Numbered from the stretch's first letter, positions 35,490-48,019 are shown. The stretch: DNA of 64,000 nt from Cycas panzhihuaensis (GCA_023213395.1 CM041465.1:93069741-93133740), one strand, 5' to 3'. Numbers and translations are program-made. The notes: a model not told the origin generated them from the letters alone.

Positions 35490-36460
35490 TAATATAAATT
35501 CACCATGGAGAAGTTGCTATAGGTGATATTTAATAGCGATAACTTTAATGAATGGAAGGCAAACATAGAGCTTACTTTAATGGTGAACTAGTTATGAAAA
35601 ATCACCAAAGATGAATTGACCATAATATGCTTTTATGAAAAGAGAAAAATATGCTAGGAAGATAATTAATTTATGGTTGTTGTACTATTAAAATTATCAT
35701 TATCTTTAAACAAAGGCCACTTGTTCACAACCTTGATAAACTCAATAATACGAAGAGAAAATTGTGTGATATACCTTTGAAAAGAAATGATCAAATTGTC
35801 ATGTTACTTTGATGATGGAGCTATTGAATACTATTGTCGAAGATGAAAACAACATTCATGCCTACCTACATAAGGTGATAAATTTGAAGAACAAGCTAGA
35901 GGAGATAAAGGAGAAGTTTTTTGATAATGAGTTGTTGTTTATTGTCATTATGTTAAGACTACTAGCATTATTTACTATATTTTAGATATTTGATGTGAAA
36001 GATTATTAAATGGAAGGTATGGCATTTTCTAAATTAGAGAATCTCATTCTAGTTAAAGATGCAAAGTTGAAACATCATGGAATTCTTAGGGGTTCTTAAT
36101 CTAATTATGCCTTAATTATTAAAACATAGAGGAAATAAGGTGGAAAGGAAATAAAAGGATTAAAAAAACCTAGATAAATTTGAGTAACAAAAAAAAAACA
36201 CAGGAAAGTATTACTATTATAAGAGAGAAGGCCATAAGGAGAAAGACTATTAATTTAGAAGAAAGGGAATGCATAAGGTAAACCAAGATGATAAAGCAAA
36301 GGTTATAGTGGTTTATTACACAAAAGTTTTAACCTCATCCTCTAAATCTTTAGATTAGAAAGATTATTGGATACTTAACTCAACTATGTAAAGACATATA
36401 TATTTTAGCTAAGAGCAGTTCATTGCTTGGAACCCTAATTCTTGTGATGATAAGATTACT
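35490..36460 (+). pseudogene. copia F gag and protease, degenerate
   Basis: Gag starts near the ATG at 35504 and reads FNSDNFNEWKANIELTLMV, close to the FDG-NF-DWK block of plant copia gag. The zinc knuckle at 36209-36250 reads Y-Y-Y-Y-K-R-E-G-H-K-E-K-D-Y: all three Cys positions are Tyr codons TAT, each one G-to-A step from TGT, while His stays. Protease near 36360 reads DYWILNSTM, with Asn in place of the catalytic Asp. Confidence 0.83.
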
Positions 36461-36699
36461 TTGGGGAATGCTAGTATGGTACCTATTTAAGAAGTTATAA
36501 TAACTAGTCTTATATGGATGAATTCTAATGGGATGTATTATGCACCACTAATAAAGAAGGATATTCTTTTAGCTTAAGAAATCTACAAACAAAATATGGA
36601 AATTAAGCTCTGTAAGGATAAATGCTTAATTATGGTCTTTAAGAAAGGATTTGTAATCATTACCACTAGGAAGGTGAAAGATGACTTCTAAGTATTTAT

Positions 36700-37560
36700 A
36701 ACTTTTTAAGGTCTAAATAAAACATATGCCTTTGTTACTAGTGTAGATGACATAATCCATTTATGGCATGAATGCTTAGGGTATATTAATTATCAAAGCT
36801 TATCACTTATGAACAAATTAAATATGATAGGTTTACCATATATCTTATGCTTAGGAGGTGTATGTGGAAGGTGTGTGTATGGAAAGTATCATAGATACTC
36901 TTTTGCTCAAGATAAAACCTAGAGAGCTAAGGAGAAGCTAAAGATTATATACACATATGTGATTAGACCACTATCAAACCCTTTAATATATAAAGCTCAA
37001 TATACTTTGGTATTTATGGACGATTATTTCTTTCTTTTTTTTTTAAGAACAAATTAGAAGTATTAAATTATTTTTTAGAATTTAAAATAGAAGTAAAAAA
37101 ATGAAAGTGAAAAGAAAATAAAATTTTTGAAAAGTAATAATGGTAAAGAGTAAAATACTCATGGTTAATCAAGTCTACCTAAATCATAGTATAAATTAGA
37201 ATTCATGGTCCTATATACCCCACAATAGAATGGTGTTATAGAAAGAAAGAAGCATACCATGATATAGATTCTAAGGTGTATGGTACATGCTAAGAACGTA
37301 GCACCAATATTCTGGGAAAAAGCTATTGGAACTGCTATTCATATATTAAAATTGATACTAACTAAAGTAGTTCATGGTATAATATTAAAGGAAAAATAAA
37401 CTGGACAAAATCCTACTATTAATTATTTAAATTATTTTTGGTATATTATATATGCATACATCCCAAATAAGAAATATAAAAATCTAGATTAGAAGTGTCA
37501 AAAATACATCATCATGGAACACTATAAGATGGATAAAGCTTATAGGTCATGGGATGCATA
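36700..37560 (+). pseudogene. copia F integrase region, degenerate
   Basis: GAG-pre-integrase LWHECLGYINYQSLSLMNKL near 36763 (His of HxxxH kept only in part) and CGRCVYGKYHR near 36864, then core pieces FMDDYFF near 37015, KSNNGKE near 37130 (second catalytic Asp position is Asn) and YTPQ-stop-NGVIERKKHTM near 37217. KNVAPIFWEKAIGTAIHILK near 37290 also matches copia integrase. Stops fall at Gln and Trp positions. Confidence 0.82.
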
Positions 37561-37879
37561 AGAGGAGAAGCTTGTTATAAACAAAGATGTATATTTAATG
37601 AGTTGTTGATATATCATACTAATAAAGTCACATCTAAACAGGCTTCTTATCCTATATTGCTACTATTTCCTTTGAATATAGATATAGAGTTTAGAGTGAA
37701 GAAGGGCTTAGCAACAAAGATAATAAAGGGTAGTAGTTACATGTGGAGGTGTTGTGATACCTACTACCTCAAGGCTGTTATGGGCTAAGAAGAACATTGA
37801 AGAGTCTAGAGTGGTTATTGATATAATAGATGGATGAAGAATAATAAGTCAATATGCTAATCAAACTCTAATAACTAAT

Positions 37880-39340
37880 TCCATAGATTCTTATGATCCT
37901 TATTCTTATATGGAAGCAGAGAAGAATCCTAAATTAGAGATGTTATAGAGGAGGAGTATGGTTCTTTAATTAAGAATGAAACTTGGGATTTTATCCTATT
38001 ACCTTTAGGGAAAAACATAGTTAGATGCAAGTGGGTATATAGAACTAAATTCTACTTTAATAGAGAGGAATAAAGGTGGAAGAGAATACTTGTTGCAAAG
38101 GGGTTCAAATAAAAATAAGCAATTAACTATAATGTGACTTTTGCATCAATCTAGAAAATGACAATAGCTAGAATGATCCTTTCAATGATAATTAGATTTC
38201 AATAAGAAATGCATCATATGGATGTAAAATCCACATTTCTTAATGGATAATTGAAGGAGGACATATATATAGTACAACCTCCTAGGTTTGTTAAGGAAGG
38301 ATAAGAGCAACTTATGTGTTGATTAAAGAAATCTCTCTATGGCCCTAAGCAAGTACCTAAGGTATGGTATATGAAGATTAATGTTAGACTGGAGGAGGAA
38401 TGATTTATTAGTATATATCTTGAACCTAATCTATATGTTAAGAGAACTACAAGATCAATTGTAGTAATTGTGATATATGTTGATTACCTTGTCATACCAA
38501 GTGATTATTATAAGGCGGTTATAGATGTTAAAATCAACTCGTAAATAACCATTCAAATGATAGATTTGGAATTGTTATACTTTTTTGTAAGGCCAAATAG
38601 AGCATAAAATCTTAGTATCATAGATGAGGTATACAAAGAGCCTACTTGACAAATTCAAGATAAAGAACTGCAAACTTATTACAACATCATATATTAAAGG
38701 CACAAAACTAATAAAAGATGTGAAACATCGTTTGTAGATGGAACATTATGTAGATAGTTGGTAGAGAGTCTCATCTATTTAACTTGTACCAAATTTGATA
38801 TTATATATGTTATTAGGCTAGCCCCTCATTATATAAAATCTGCAAGAACCACATTAGGATGTTACGGAATGGATTATAATATATATGAAGGGGACTATAA
38901 ATCTTAGATTAGAATATCTTTGAGAAGAAGTAATAAGGTTACATGGTTACATTGAGTTTGATTAGGGTGGAGATTATAATGATTAAAAATCCACTATCAA
39001 ATGCATGTTTGGTATTGGCAATGGACTTATATCATGGCAATCAAAGTAACAACATATAGTAACATTGTTATTTATAGAGGTTAAACACCAGGGACTCTTG
39101 GTTAGTGTTAGAGAAGTTATATAGTTGTAAGGACTATTAGAAATACTAACAATTTAAAGTAAAACACTAACCATCTTAGTCAATAATCAAAGAACTATTT
39201 GTTTATAAAAAAATCTAGAGTTTCACATACATACGAAGCACATAAAAATTCAACTCCATTTCATTCATGAACTAATTAAGATAAGGAAATATAGGTGATA
39301 TTTTATTCAAGTTCCTAAGTGGTTGTTAGTGCTTTCTCAT
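37880..39340 (+). pseudogene. copia F reverse transcriptase and RNase H, degenerate
   Basis: RT pieces appear in several frames: KNETWDFILLPLGKNIVRCK-like near 37975, MHHMDVKSTFLNG-like near 38210, and VIYVDYLVIPS near 38470, where the YVDD box has Tyr for the second Asp. RNase H ends with HTKHIKIQLHFIHELI near 39234. The many frame changes make this the most decayed copia pol in the window. No LTR pair was found, so the ends are unknown. Confidence 0.78.
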
Positions 39341-40038
39341 AATTTGTTTATATATCCATAGAAGGAAGTAAGCATCTATCAAAATACATAGGTAGATAAC
39401 TATTATAACTACCAATTTTATAGGAAGTTCTTCATGTGCATGGTTCATTAACATCTATTAATGCATCTTCCCTAATAAAACAACAAGATTAAATTCCAAT
39501 AGGCTTTTCATTAATTATTTGTCAAATCAACCATCAATCTTTAGGTTATAAGAGTTTAGCTTTCTAAACCCTCATATATTACTAATAAGATCATAATTTC
39601 ATAATTTCCTAATCATTCTAATGTATAATAAGTTCATACAAGTGCTTTTAATAGGTGAATACTTTTAATATATAAACATTCTTAATATGTATGATTAAAA
39701 CTTACAAATCTTTATGTACTTATTACAACTTCTCATTAACTCTTTGTGAGGTATGTATCTATATATATATGTGTATTCTTATCATCAAAACATATGTAAG
39801 TATTTTATATTTATTAATGGCATTAATCACATGGTGATATACCCTTAATTATATAAAGGATTAGGAAATTATGGCATTAATAAGCATACAATAGGATGAC
39901 TATATGATGGTAATATATTGCTTAATGGCACATACCATTAGCAATTTTAGGGTTAGTATTAATTATGTACTGGTAGTATATAGGCTTGTAATAATGGATC
40001 ATTAGTTAGTTGAGGGTTAATAGGCCAAAAATAAAAAT
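39341..40038. other. AT-rich, no gene; possible 3' remnant of copia F
   Basis: No PPT or LTR partner could be recognised. A short run of TA repeats occurs near 39760. Confidence 0.4.
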
Positions 40039-40102
40039 TCTCTCTCTCTCTCTCTCTCTCTCTCGATATATATATATATATATATATCAAGAGAGAGAGA
40101 GA
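40039..40102. repeat. (TC)n - GATAT...ATATC - (GA)n inverted repeat
   Basis: TC dinucleotides (40039-40064) are followed by a self-complementary GATATAT...ATATATC core (40065-40088), two A bases and six GA units (40091-40102). The TC and GA arms are complementary, so the strand can fold into one long stem or a cruciform. The open frame with repeated RERERE over it is an artefact. Confidence 0.95.
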
Positions 40103-40270
40103 CCCCTTAAGAGTTTCACTATGAAATATATCTTGGATCATTTTAGAAATCTTCACCTAGGATAGTAGGAAGGGATTCATCTTGAATAATGATAAGTTTT
40201 ATAACTTATATATTAGGTATATTCTTATTACTGAAGTATTTGATATATTAAACATATTATTATAATTAAG
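40103..40270. repeat. dispersed repeat related to 22004-22160
   Basis: Both stretches share, in order, 'aagagtttc', an 'atcttggatcattttaga' or similar block, 'attcttattactgaagtattt' and a following 'atattaaacat'. They may be ends of the same LTR family. Confidence 0.65.
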
Positions 40271-43270
40271 TCTAACAGTCCTATTAGCTAATAACATAAA
40301 GTTAAGCTATATGGTGTACAACTTAACCTAATGGAAACCAATATCATAGTAATGAAAACAAGTTCAATAGGTTATTAGCATGCCCAAGGATGCTTGTTAG
40401 ATCAACAAATTTTAAAATGCATTAAATTTAGTAAAATTATAAAATGTTTTCAAGAGATACTAGACTATCTTTATACTTTGAATCGAGTTATTGACTTCAA
40501 ATCTATAAAACCAACATAATCTCTCAAGTTTCATGTTAAAAAGGTAAATGGGGGTATTATTAGGTAATATGTGTTAATTAGTTAGAAGTAAAGTTATCCA
40601 TAAGACGTTATTGAATAATAGAAACTCGTGTAATTCTATCCTTAATCACAATGTTGTAGCTATCACTAATTTGATTGAACTTTGCCCATAAATAATAAAG
40701 AAAGAAATTAATATTAAACAACATATCCCTTTTCTAATATTGATTAACTAACAAAGAATGGGTGAAATATCTACTCATTACTTCGCTAATATTAACAACT
40801 GAGATAGAATATGTCCATTTTTAAGTTGCCTATTGAAAAGGATTTCTAAAATTTATGTTTGGCCAAGAATATGTCAATTCTCAAGAAACAAGTTGAGAAG
40901 GTAAATGATGATGTTATTTGTAGTGGTGATGAAGACCTTTTATATTATCTTTAGTAGCGTACTTGAATCAACAATAATAATCATAAATACCTCCTTCCAT
41001 GATATGTCAACACATTGTTCATTTGAGTATCTTTTTGCTTATCCCTACTCTATATAGGTGAATCTAAATCCATTTCTTATAATAGGTGGCCAATGGTATA
41101 GTAGGACATATATATTGTAGAGTTTAAAAAATATTTGATTGGGAATTATTCATCCCAAGGAAGTCTTATTCCAATATTAAAAGATCTAAAGGATTTTTGT
41201 GATTAGAAGCTTTCTCTTTAAACTTTCATACCCTTGAACCCTCCCTCAAGTATTGTCCCCTTAGTTAAACCTTTTAAATAAGTCAACCCCTTAGCTTCTA
41301 TAAGTTATACTTTATCATTTTAAATCTTGACTTTCAAATCCACACACACCCTCTATGTTGCTTTGCCCCCACTCATCTTTCACTTCAAATTTGATCTTAA
41401 GGGTAACTGTAGGCTTCAAATTTAATAAGGTTATGTAATCATATAACGAATCACTATGTAAACTCATTACGATTCATGTTCCTTTGTTTGTTAGGACGGT
41501 AATAATGGGAAGGGAATACACAACCTTAAGAGGATATCTCAAAGGTAATTCAAATAAACACGTGTGATTCTCGAGGATCATTAACATATACTATTATGAA
41601 AGATTGAGGATAGCCCTTTTGGTAGGTATAAATGTATCAATTTCATTAACTTAAAATGAACCATACTTCCCATCTAGTAATATCTAAGTATTTGTCTATC
41701 CATACATATTTTTTGGCCTCATTATTGTAGTAGCTAAGAATAATTTTCTACCCTCCAAAGCCTTCAATTTTCTAATAAAAGGTGGAATCACTTACATCTT
41801 GATAAGTATATATTCTTGGGTTTGCACACCCTCACTTAAAGCTCTTTCATGATCTACATAAGTTTGTTTATCTAATGGGGAATAAATAATATAACACATA
41901 CCCTTCACACTCTTACCCATATTCTCATGTGCCATCAGACAAAATAATCATAGAATGGATTCATATTTGTCATTATAAATGAATGGCATCAATCAACTCC
42001 AAGCCTACATATTTTAGACCATGTTCTACCAAGGGAGGAAAATAGGTCAACCACTGATATAAATCTTAAAATTGGGTTATCTCTCTATCTTTTAATCTGG
42101 AATTTTGTCTGATTTCCCACTAATACTTTAATGTACTTTCCTTCAAAAAGGCTTTGAACCTCTTTCTTTTAAACTTATTTGGTAATGTCTACCCACCATT
42201 ATCATTAAATTATTAAGCGGTATATGTATTATCAACCTCTTCATCTTCTTTATCTGCAATTGGAAACACTTGAGGATTTCCCAACTATTATATTTTATGA
42301 TCCATCTTATTAGCACAAGCTTTGATAGGCATTTTAATATAATTATATGCAAAGGGTAAAAGAATGTTTTGGCTCCCTAATCTATGGTATGCCAAATTGA
42401 ACTCCAACTTTGAAAGGCTAAAATACCTAACCTAAATGAAGAGACATATCCATGCATGGGTATGGAAATGATCCAAAGAATCTCTCACCATCCCTCTAAT
42501 GGCTCACCACCTCCTCCTTTCAATACATTGCCTTCTTCCCATATCTTGATAGTAACATGCAAGGCATAAATCCATTCAATCTCCCCCATTACAATGCTTG
42601 CACACTGCATTAAATTCCATGCTCATTTCCAAACATAAGAAATTAATGAGAAGATGCCAAATATTCACCTTCTAAGACTAAGTAAGAAACTGTGACTAAG
42701 TCCAAAAGGAGTGTCACAATCAATAAAATCTCCACTTTCATAATGAAAAGCCTTATGGTATTTACAAACACCAACATATCTAAAAGATAGGTATAGGTAT
42801 GCTTAACTAAGTGTAACGAATTCCCTAAATCTGATAAAATTATCATTACATCCTATCAAGTAAAGTACATCATCATATATGATATCTATTATTACAACAT
42901 TTGCCCATCCATTAATATTAATAGTGATTCCATTCAGATTAACTAACATCTTGAGGAGGTAGAAGAGAGTAATAAAATCCCTCAGGCTCATATCTATATC
43001 AAATATTATATGTTTCCCATCACTTAGCCCTTTAAATTAGTCATATAGAAAACTTCTTTGCAACATAGAAACATTATCTTTTAAACTAAATTTGGCAGCC
43101 TGATGTGGGTTATTCAAAACTATTCATAACTAGTGATTTAACTAGACCTTTGTTAGGCCATTACATTCTCCTCCCCTTATAAAGGCATTATCTTAATGTT
43201 ATTTTAGTCTTCTATCACATCTTCATTTCTACTGCTAATAAGTAAGGATATTACTACTTCATATCTTTCA
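40271..43270. other. AT-rich region with unidentified coding-like traces
   Basis: A minus-strand stretch at about 42300-42060 reads as lysine- and arginine-rich protein-like sequence (NKFKRKRFKAFLKESTLKY) with few stops, and 42643-42991 has overlapping open pieces. I cannot assign any of this to a family; transposon origin is likely from context only. Confidence 0.35.
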
Positions 43271-43274
43271 CCAA

Positions 43275-43480
43275 TGGCCGTATAATTAGAGCATAGGGGC
43301 ATACATAATCAACCTTATTTCAAATGTCATTATAACTTGAACATAGGGGTATTTACAATTAAACCTATCTCAAATGCCAATATAATCATGACCATAGGAG
43401 GATATATGGTTGACTCTATCTCAATCCATCCAACATAATCTAATCATAGGGGCACACACATTTCACCTTATCTCGAATAG
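43275..43480. repeat. minisatellite, about four diverged units of around 50 bases
   Basis: Each unit contains 'cataggggcatac' or a variant, then 'caacctatctcaaatg' or a variant and 'attataatc'. Units start near 43291, 43341, 43392 and 43447. Confidence 0.8.
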
Positions 43481-43529
43481 AGAGTTAACATCTTTAATCC
43501 TTTATATAATTCATTATTGAATAACCTAA

Positions 43530-43870
43530 GTAGATGGGATATCAATGTATAGGTAAATATATAGATGGATAAATTAATATATTAATAGACAAATTAGAAA
43601 CTTAGATAGATATCTTAGGTAATAGATAATTATGCAATGAGGTTGATTAATTAATTGTCATATCAGTAGATGGATATGTTGATTATTAGATAAGTATAAT
43701 GATGTTGTTAACCTAATGGATAGATAGTTGGCCCAATAGGCAGATATATTAATGGATAAGCAAATAGATTAATAGATTTGTAATGAATCAATGATAAAAA
43801 TGATAAATAAGTTAGTAGATTAATGCTTTTATATTTATTAATAACTTAATGAATGAATAGATTAACTAAT
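43530..43870. repeat. low-complexity ATAGATGGATTAA-type repeat
   Basis: Short imperfect motifs 'atagatggataaattaat' and 'gatagatagttg' recur without a fixed period. No coding potential. Confidence 0.7.
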
Positions 43871-43924
43871 AATTAAGCATAATTACCTTCCGTGTTTCTT
43901 CACCATATTATAATCCTTCTTAGA

Positions 43925-44250
43925 GAATAGGGGAGGCACACTTAACATCCTATCTCCACTGTAATTTAGCACATGGGGAAGCACACTCAACATCCTATCT
44001 TTAATTGTAATTTAGCAGATGAGGAGACACACTCAACATCTTTATCTTCAACTATAATTTAGTGCATGGGGAGACACACTTAACATCCACAGCTTGTCAT
44101 AGCCATCATATCCCAGGGATAGAGGAGACACACTCAAGATCCTATCTCCAACTATAATTCAACATATGGAGTGACATACTCAACATCCATGGTTCTTCAT
44201 AGTCATCATATCTAAAGTATAGAGGAGACACACTCAACATATATAAGAAT
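43925..44250. repeat. minisatellite with about seven GGGGAGACACACTCAACATCC-like units
   Basis: The core GGAGACACACTCAACAT or a near variant occurs about seven times at spacing of roughly 45-60 bases, each followed by 'cctatctccaactataattta' or 'agcttgtcatagccatcata'. The core resembles the units at 43275-43480, so the two arrays probably share an origin. Confidence 0.85.
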
Positions 44251-44387
44251 GCAACCCTAAAGTGACCATTGGATACGTGATTATATAATGAAATATCTAA
44301 GTAACCATGTCTTCTTCTACTTCTATTCTCTCTCCTTGTTGGATAGTATAATATAAGTAGTCTTCTTTTCCTTCATCATTCACCCTA

Positions 44388-44525
44388 TATAAGGTGGCAT
44401 CCCATTTTATGCTTCACCAAGTGTGAGGGTGTATAGCCTTATCTTTCTTGTTCATACTTATAAGGTGGAAGTTTATTGTATCCTCCACCAAGTGTTAGGA
44501 TGCACCACCTTAAATCTTATTAAGT
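44388..44525. repeat. two-copy repeat with TATAAGGTGG start, 71-base period
   Basis: TATAAGGTGG at 44388 and 44459, each followed by 'caccaagtgt-agg'. The first copy, CCTATATAAGG, looks like a TATA box and may be an LTR promoter, but nothing else supports a start site. Confidence 0.6.
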
Positions 44526-44974
44526 AGGGTGTTGGATTTTTATGCTAACACTTTATTTGATGTAACTTGTATTTTGTTGTGGCTTGCATCAATACATAAG
44601 CTAAGCAAATTACTTCTAATGGATGAATATATAGAGGAGTAGATGATATGAATGGAGGAAGAATAGTGGGGCAAATATAGTCATAAGTAGTAGGTAAGTG
44701 CAACACCAGAATCTACAAGTATTTAGAGGAAATAATGGATTCAATGGATACATATGATTTTGAAATCCATAAAAAGGGAATTTCAAGTGATGATAAAATT
44801 GGATAAACAACATAAATTTTAAGAGGAAACATCACCAAATGATAGAGTATACTTCAAGATTTCCATTGACCAGTAGATCATAAAAAATGAAGCCCTAAGC
44901 AAAAAGTTATAACAAGTTATAATGGCCTAACAAAGAGTATCTTTGATCACATCCTTACAAATGAATACATTAGC

Positions 44975-45115
44975 ATGGGTTATCCAATCCTAGAAATATG
45001 AAATGTAGGGAATATAAAGGAACTTACTTACAACTACATAAATGAGCATGCAATAATGGGTTACTCAACCCTACAATTTCAAAATGTAGGGAAACATAAA
45101 GGAACTCACCCTGAT
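44975..45115. repeat. two-copy imperfect repeat, 81-base period
   Basis: ATGGGTTA-TC-AA-CCTA at 44975 and 45056, both followed by 'aaatgtaggga' and 'ataaaggaact'. No gene seen from 45116 to 46090. Confidence 0.75.
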
Positions 45116-46094
45116 ACCTTCAAATGAGTCTTTAAATGTAGTTTTTGCATGCAAATTTTGTGAAATTACAAAAAGAAGGGGTTAGGCAATAACAAATCAC
45201 ATTCTAACTTATAAATATTATATTAAATATTAGATTTTCCTTAGATTAGTCATATTCAAATGGTAAAATATCATCTTGATGCCTAAATAAAGGAAAATTA
45301 CCTAAAATCCCTCTATGAAGAGATAAGTATGGAAACAGAGGTAGTGGGCAATTAATAGTTATGCTAACTAAAATAAATGTGAGCATATTTTTGGTAAGAC
45401 ACTTTATATACTATCTACATATTAAATTTAAATTCTCCACTTAACATTAATGCCATGATAATAGAAAATTGAATGTAAGAAGAAAGGAGTTCCTTAAGAC
45501 TTTTGACACCATTGTAGAGGGACACTTAAAGATTTTTTAGAACATATTTTGGATTTTTTGGGGAGAGATATGTGATGTATCTTAGTAATGAAAGGAGTTG
45601 AGAATGAAATGGAATGAAGTTTGAATTCTAATATAAAATGAACAAATTGTTGGTTAGAATGGAAATGATGGCAATGGGGTTAGACAAATAACATTATCTT
45701 ACAAAGTTTAACAACTTCATAAGTGAATTTTTTTAATATTTTCTATATTTAGCTATGATATTTAAATAAGCTCAATTGATAACAAATAACTTAGACACCA
45801 AAATAAGAGGTGAACATGGTTTTCAGACTAGAACTTTGATGGGTTATGCTTTGGCATAAAAAAGCATCTATATTGGAGTTTAAATCAACTAAAAACTTGA
45901 TTTTGAGAGGGATTCTCTTGGTTAAACTTATGATTCTTGACATGACACTAATTATCTTTGGTATCCTAATGGTTTTGTGGTGAATATAACTATCCTATGA
46001 AGGGAGATGGTTAGATTTTATCATGAGAATATATCTAAATTACTATTCTAATCTCCTTGAACTGTTCATGGGTATTAATGATAGATTATGATAG

Positions 46095-46215
46095 AGTGGA
46101 ATGAATCCACTTATCTCTATGGAGTGATGTGAAACCATATTATTTGGTGGTGTGAAACCACATTTCTTATGGTATGAAACCATGTCTTTTTGGTGGTGTG
46201 AGACCACAAGGTTAT
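46095..46215. repeat. short tandem array with palindromic GTGGTGTGAAACCAC units
   Basis: Units at roughly 30-base spacing: GTGGAATGAATCCAC, GATGTGAAACCATA, GTGGTGTGAAACCACA, GGTATGAAACCATG and GTGGTGTGAGACCACA. Each unit is an imperfect palindrome able to form a small hairpin. Confidence 0.85.
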
Positions 46216-46415
46216 CAAGTGGAGTAAATCAATAATTTGATAAAGATTAGATACATATGTGAAGCATCTTATTACACAGTAAATGAGTCATTTAAGATTA
46301 TTATAGTAATGAACTATATGAGATGTGGTAAATCTAATTAGTCATATAAAATAAGGAGAGATCATGTTGTAGTAGAAAGTGAAGAACTACAACAATCATT
46401 AAGAAAAGACAACAG

Positions 46416-46588
46416 AAAATGGAGTGAATTCACATCTTCTTTGAGAGTGGAGTGACTCCATAACTAATACAACCATAAAATGGAGTGAATCCATATCCTC
46501 TTTGGGAGTGGAGTGATTCCACAACCTATACAATAGTAAATGGAGTGAATCCATATCTTCATGGGAGTGGAGTGATTCCACATCTTGT
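46416..46588. repeat. tandem array, three units of about 61 bases with GTGGAGTGATTCCAC
   Basis: Units start at 46416, 46477 and 46538 with AAATGGAGTGAAT(T/C)C and each contains a second copy of the palindromic core (GTGGAGTGATTCCAC). The core is clearly related to the array at 46095-46215. The minus-strand open frame across it (46399-46581) reflects the repeat, not a gene. Confidence 0.9.
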
Positions 46589-47330
46589 TATAGCTAATAC
46601 ATTTAATGATAGTACGAAATAAGAACTTTATAGTAGTAAGAGCATACTATAATAGTAAACAGAGATGACATGGGATGTGTGAAGCTCACTTTGTCTAGTT
46701 GACATATACATATGGGCATGACTCCCTTATACCTTTATTTTAATGAAGAGGATAGGGTAGCAAGCTTGAGAAAAGTTGAAATAAAGAGACTATAATAGTT
46801 GTTATCAAGGAAACTTCTTGGTATATTAGTTGAGGGGATTATTATATGATGAGAGATTACCGATGCTATAACATTCATATCATTTGCCTAAGCTTAGTGG
46901 CACTCTCCTCTTTGGGATTGTGAATAGTTGGGTAGTGAATCTATCAATTGTAATTTGGTTGGTTGGCACATTTATGACTCATTTATTGATAAATTATCTC
47001 TTTGAGGATGTGATGCCATGCTCTCTTATTATTGCATTTATGCCACTATTAGGAGGAAATGAAATAACTTATATGTGATGTAGTTTCTTTATGTTTATCA
47101 TATATTATTATTAAGAAGGAATTAATGTTATGTTTATAATTCTTTTTATATATTATTATTGGAAGTAAAAAGGCAATGGTTAATGAATGTGTAAGCACCT
47201 TAATTCATGGTTTGTCACTTCCTATGCTCTAGTCTTCCACTAAATTTTAAAATAATTAAGAAGCCTTCACAAACTCGAAATGAAACTGAGTAGTGTTAGC
47301 CTCTTAAGGTGTAATTAATATGATATCAAG
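46589..47330. other. AT-rich, nothing recognised
   Basis: It may belong to the LTR of gypsy G, whose PBS-like site follows at 47473. The open frame at 46884-47078 has no recognisable motif. Confidence 0.4.
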
Positions 47331-47331
47331 A

Positions 47332-47372
<41 letters not shown>
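47331..47372. repeat. (AT)n followed by a poly-T run
   Basis: About a dozen AT units, then a T run of about 19 bases. Confidence 0.95.
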
Positions 47373-47390
<18 letters not shown>

Positions 47391-47472
47391 TCTTCACCTC
47401 ATTCAGAGAATGCATACATGGGCTTAAGTCTTATGGCAACTTGAGTCTTATGGCAAGATGGGTTGTGATGAT

Positions 47473-47519
47473 TGGTATCAAAGAATACCAAGTAGGGGTA
47501 TGATAGTTGGTATGAGAGC
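47473..47519 (+). other. PBS-like sites of gypsy G
   Basis: TGGTATCAAAG at 47473 and TGGTATGAGAGC at 47508 each differ by one base from the initiator-methionine tRNA PBS. Which of them served is unclear. The nearest gag is 500 bases downstream. Confidence 0.6.
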
Positions 47520-48019
47520 TTAGTTTAAAGCATCACAACCAATCAATATAACATTGGTTGAAGATAGTCAAAATAGACTTAAACAATAGATTTGAAGGCT
47601 ATAAAACACCTCTCAAAAAAGTAGGTTTAAAGATTGATAGGCAATGGCAATTTATAAAAGGTTACTAAAGATTAGCTAGTAAGTTTATAAAGCTCTTATG
47701 CACTTGATAGAGTTGATTTAAAAACTATTTTTTCAACTAATATTGCTCATAAATTTTAGTGATGATTTCATAGTTTATAAGATAAACATAATGTAATTAA
47801 TAACTTATTGTATCATTAGAAAATTTATAACTTAAATAATATATTGTAGCATTAATGATAATGTTGCTAGATTATGAGTTGCAATATTAGTAAGTTGTTG
47901 CCAACAAATGCATCAACTCTAGCATTGACAAATTGTTATAAATATCTCAAAAATAATAATGTTGAAGTATAATTGATAAATTTTATAAGCTACTTAACTT
48001 GGACAAAATTAGAAGGTAT

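Noticed and set aside
39959-40156. Open frame with RERERERE
   Set aside because: Produced by the TC/GA dinucleotide arms of the inverted repeat.
43925-44250. Possible CRISPR-like array
   Set aside because: The units are diverged and unevenly spaced, the 'spacers' are also repetitive, and this is plant nuclear DNA; it is a minisatellite.
44380-44400. TATA box as evidence of a host promoter
   Set aside because: It is part of a two-copy repeat and no gene follows; an LTR promoter is possible but unproven.
46399-46581. 60-residue frame with repeated MESLHS and MDSLHL motifs
   Set aside because: It mirrors the 61-base tandem units; there is no coding context.
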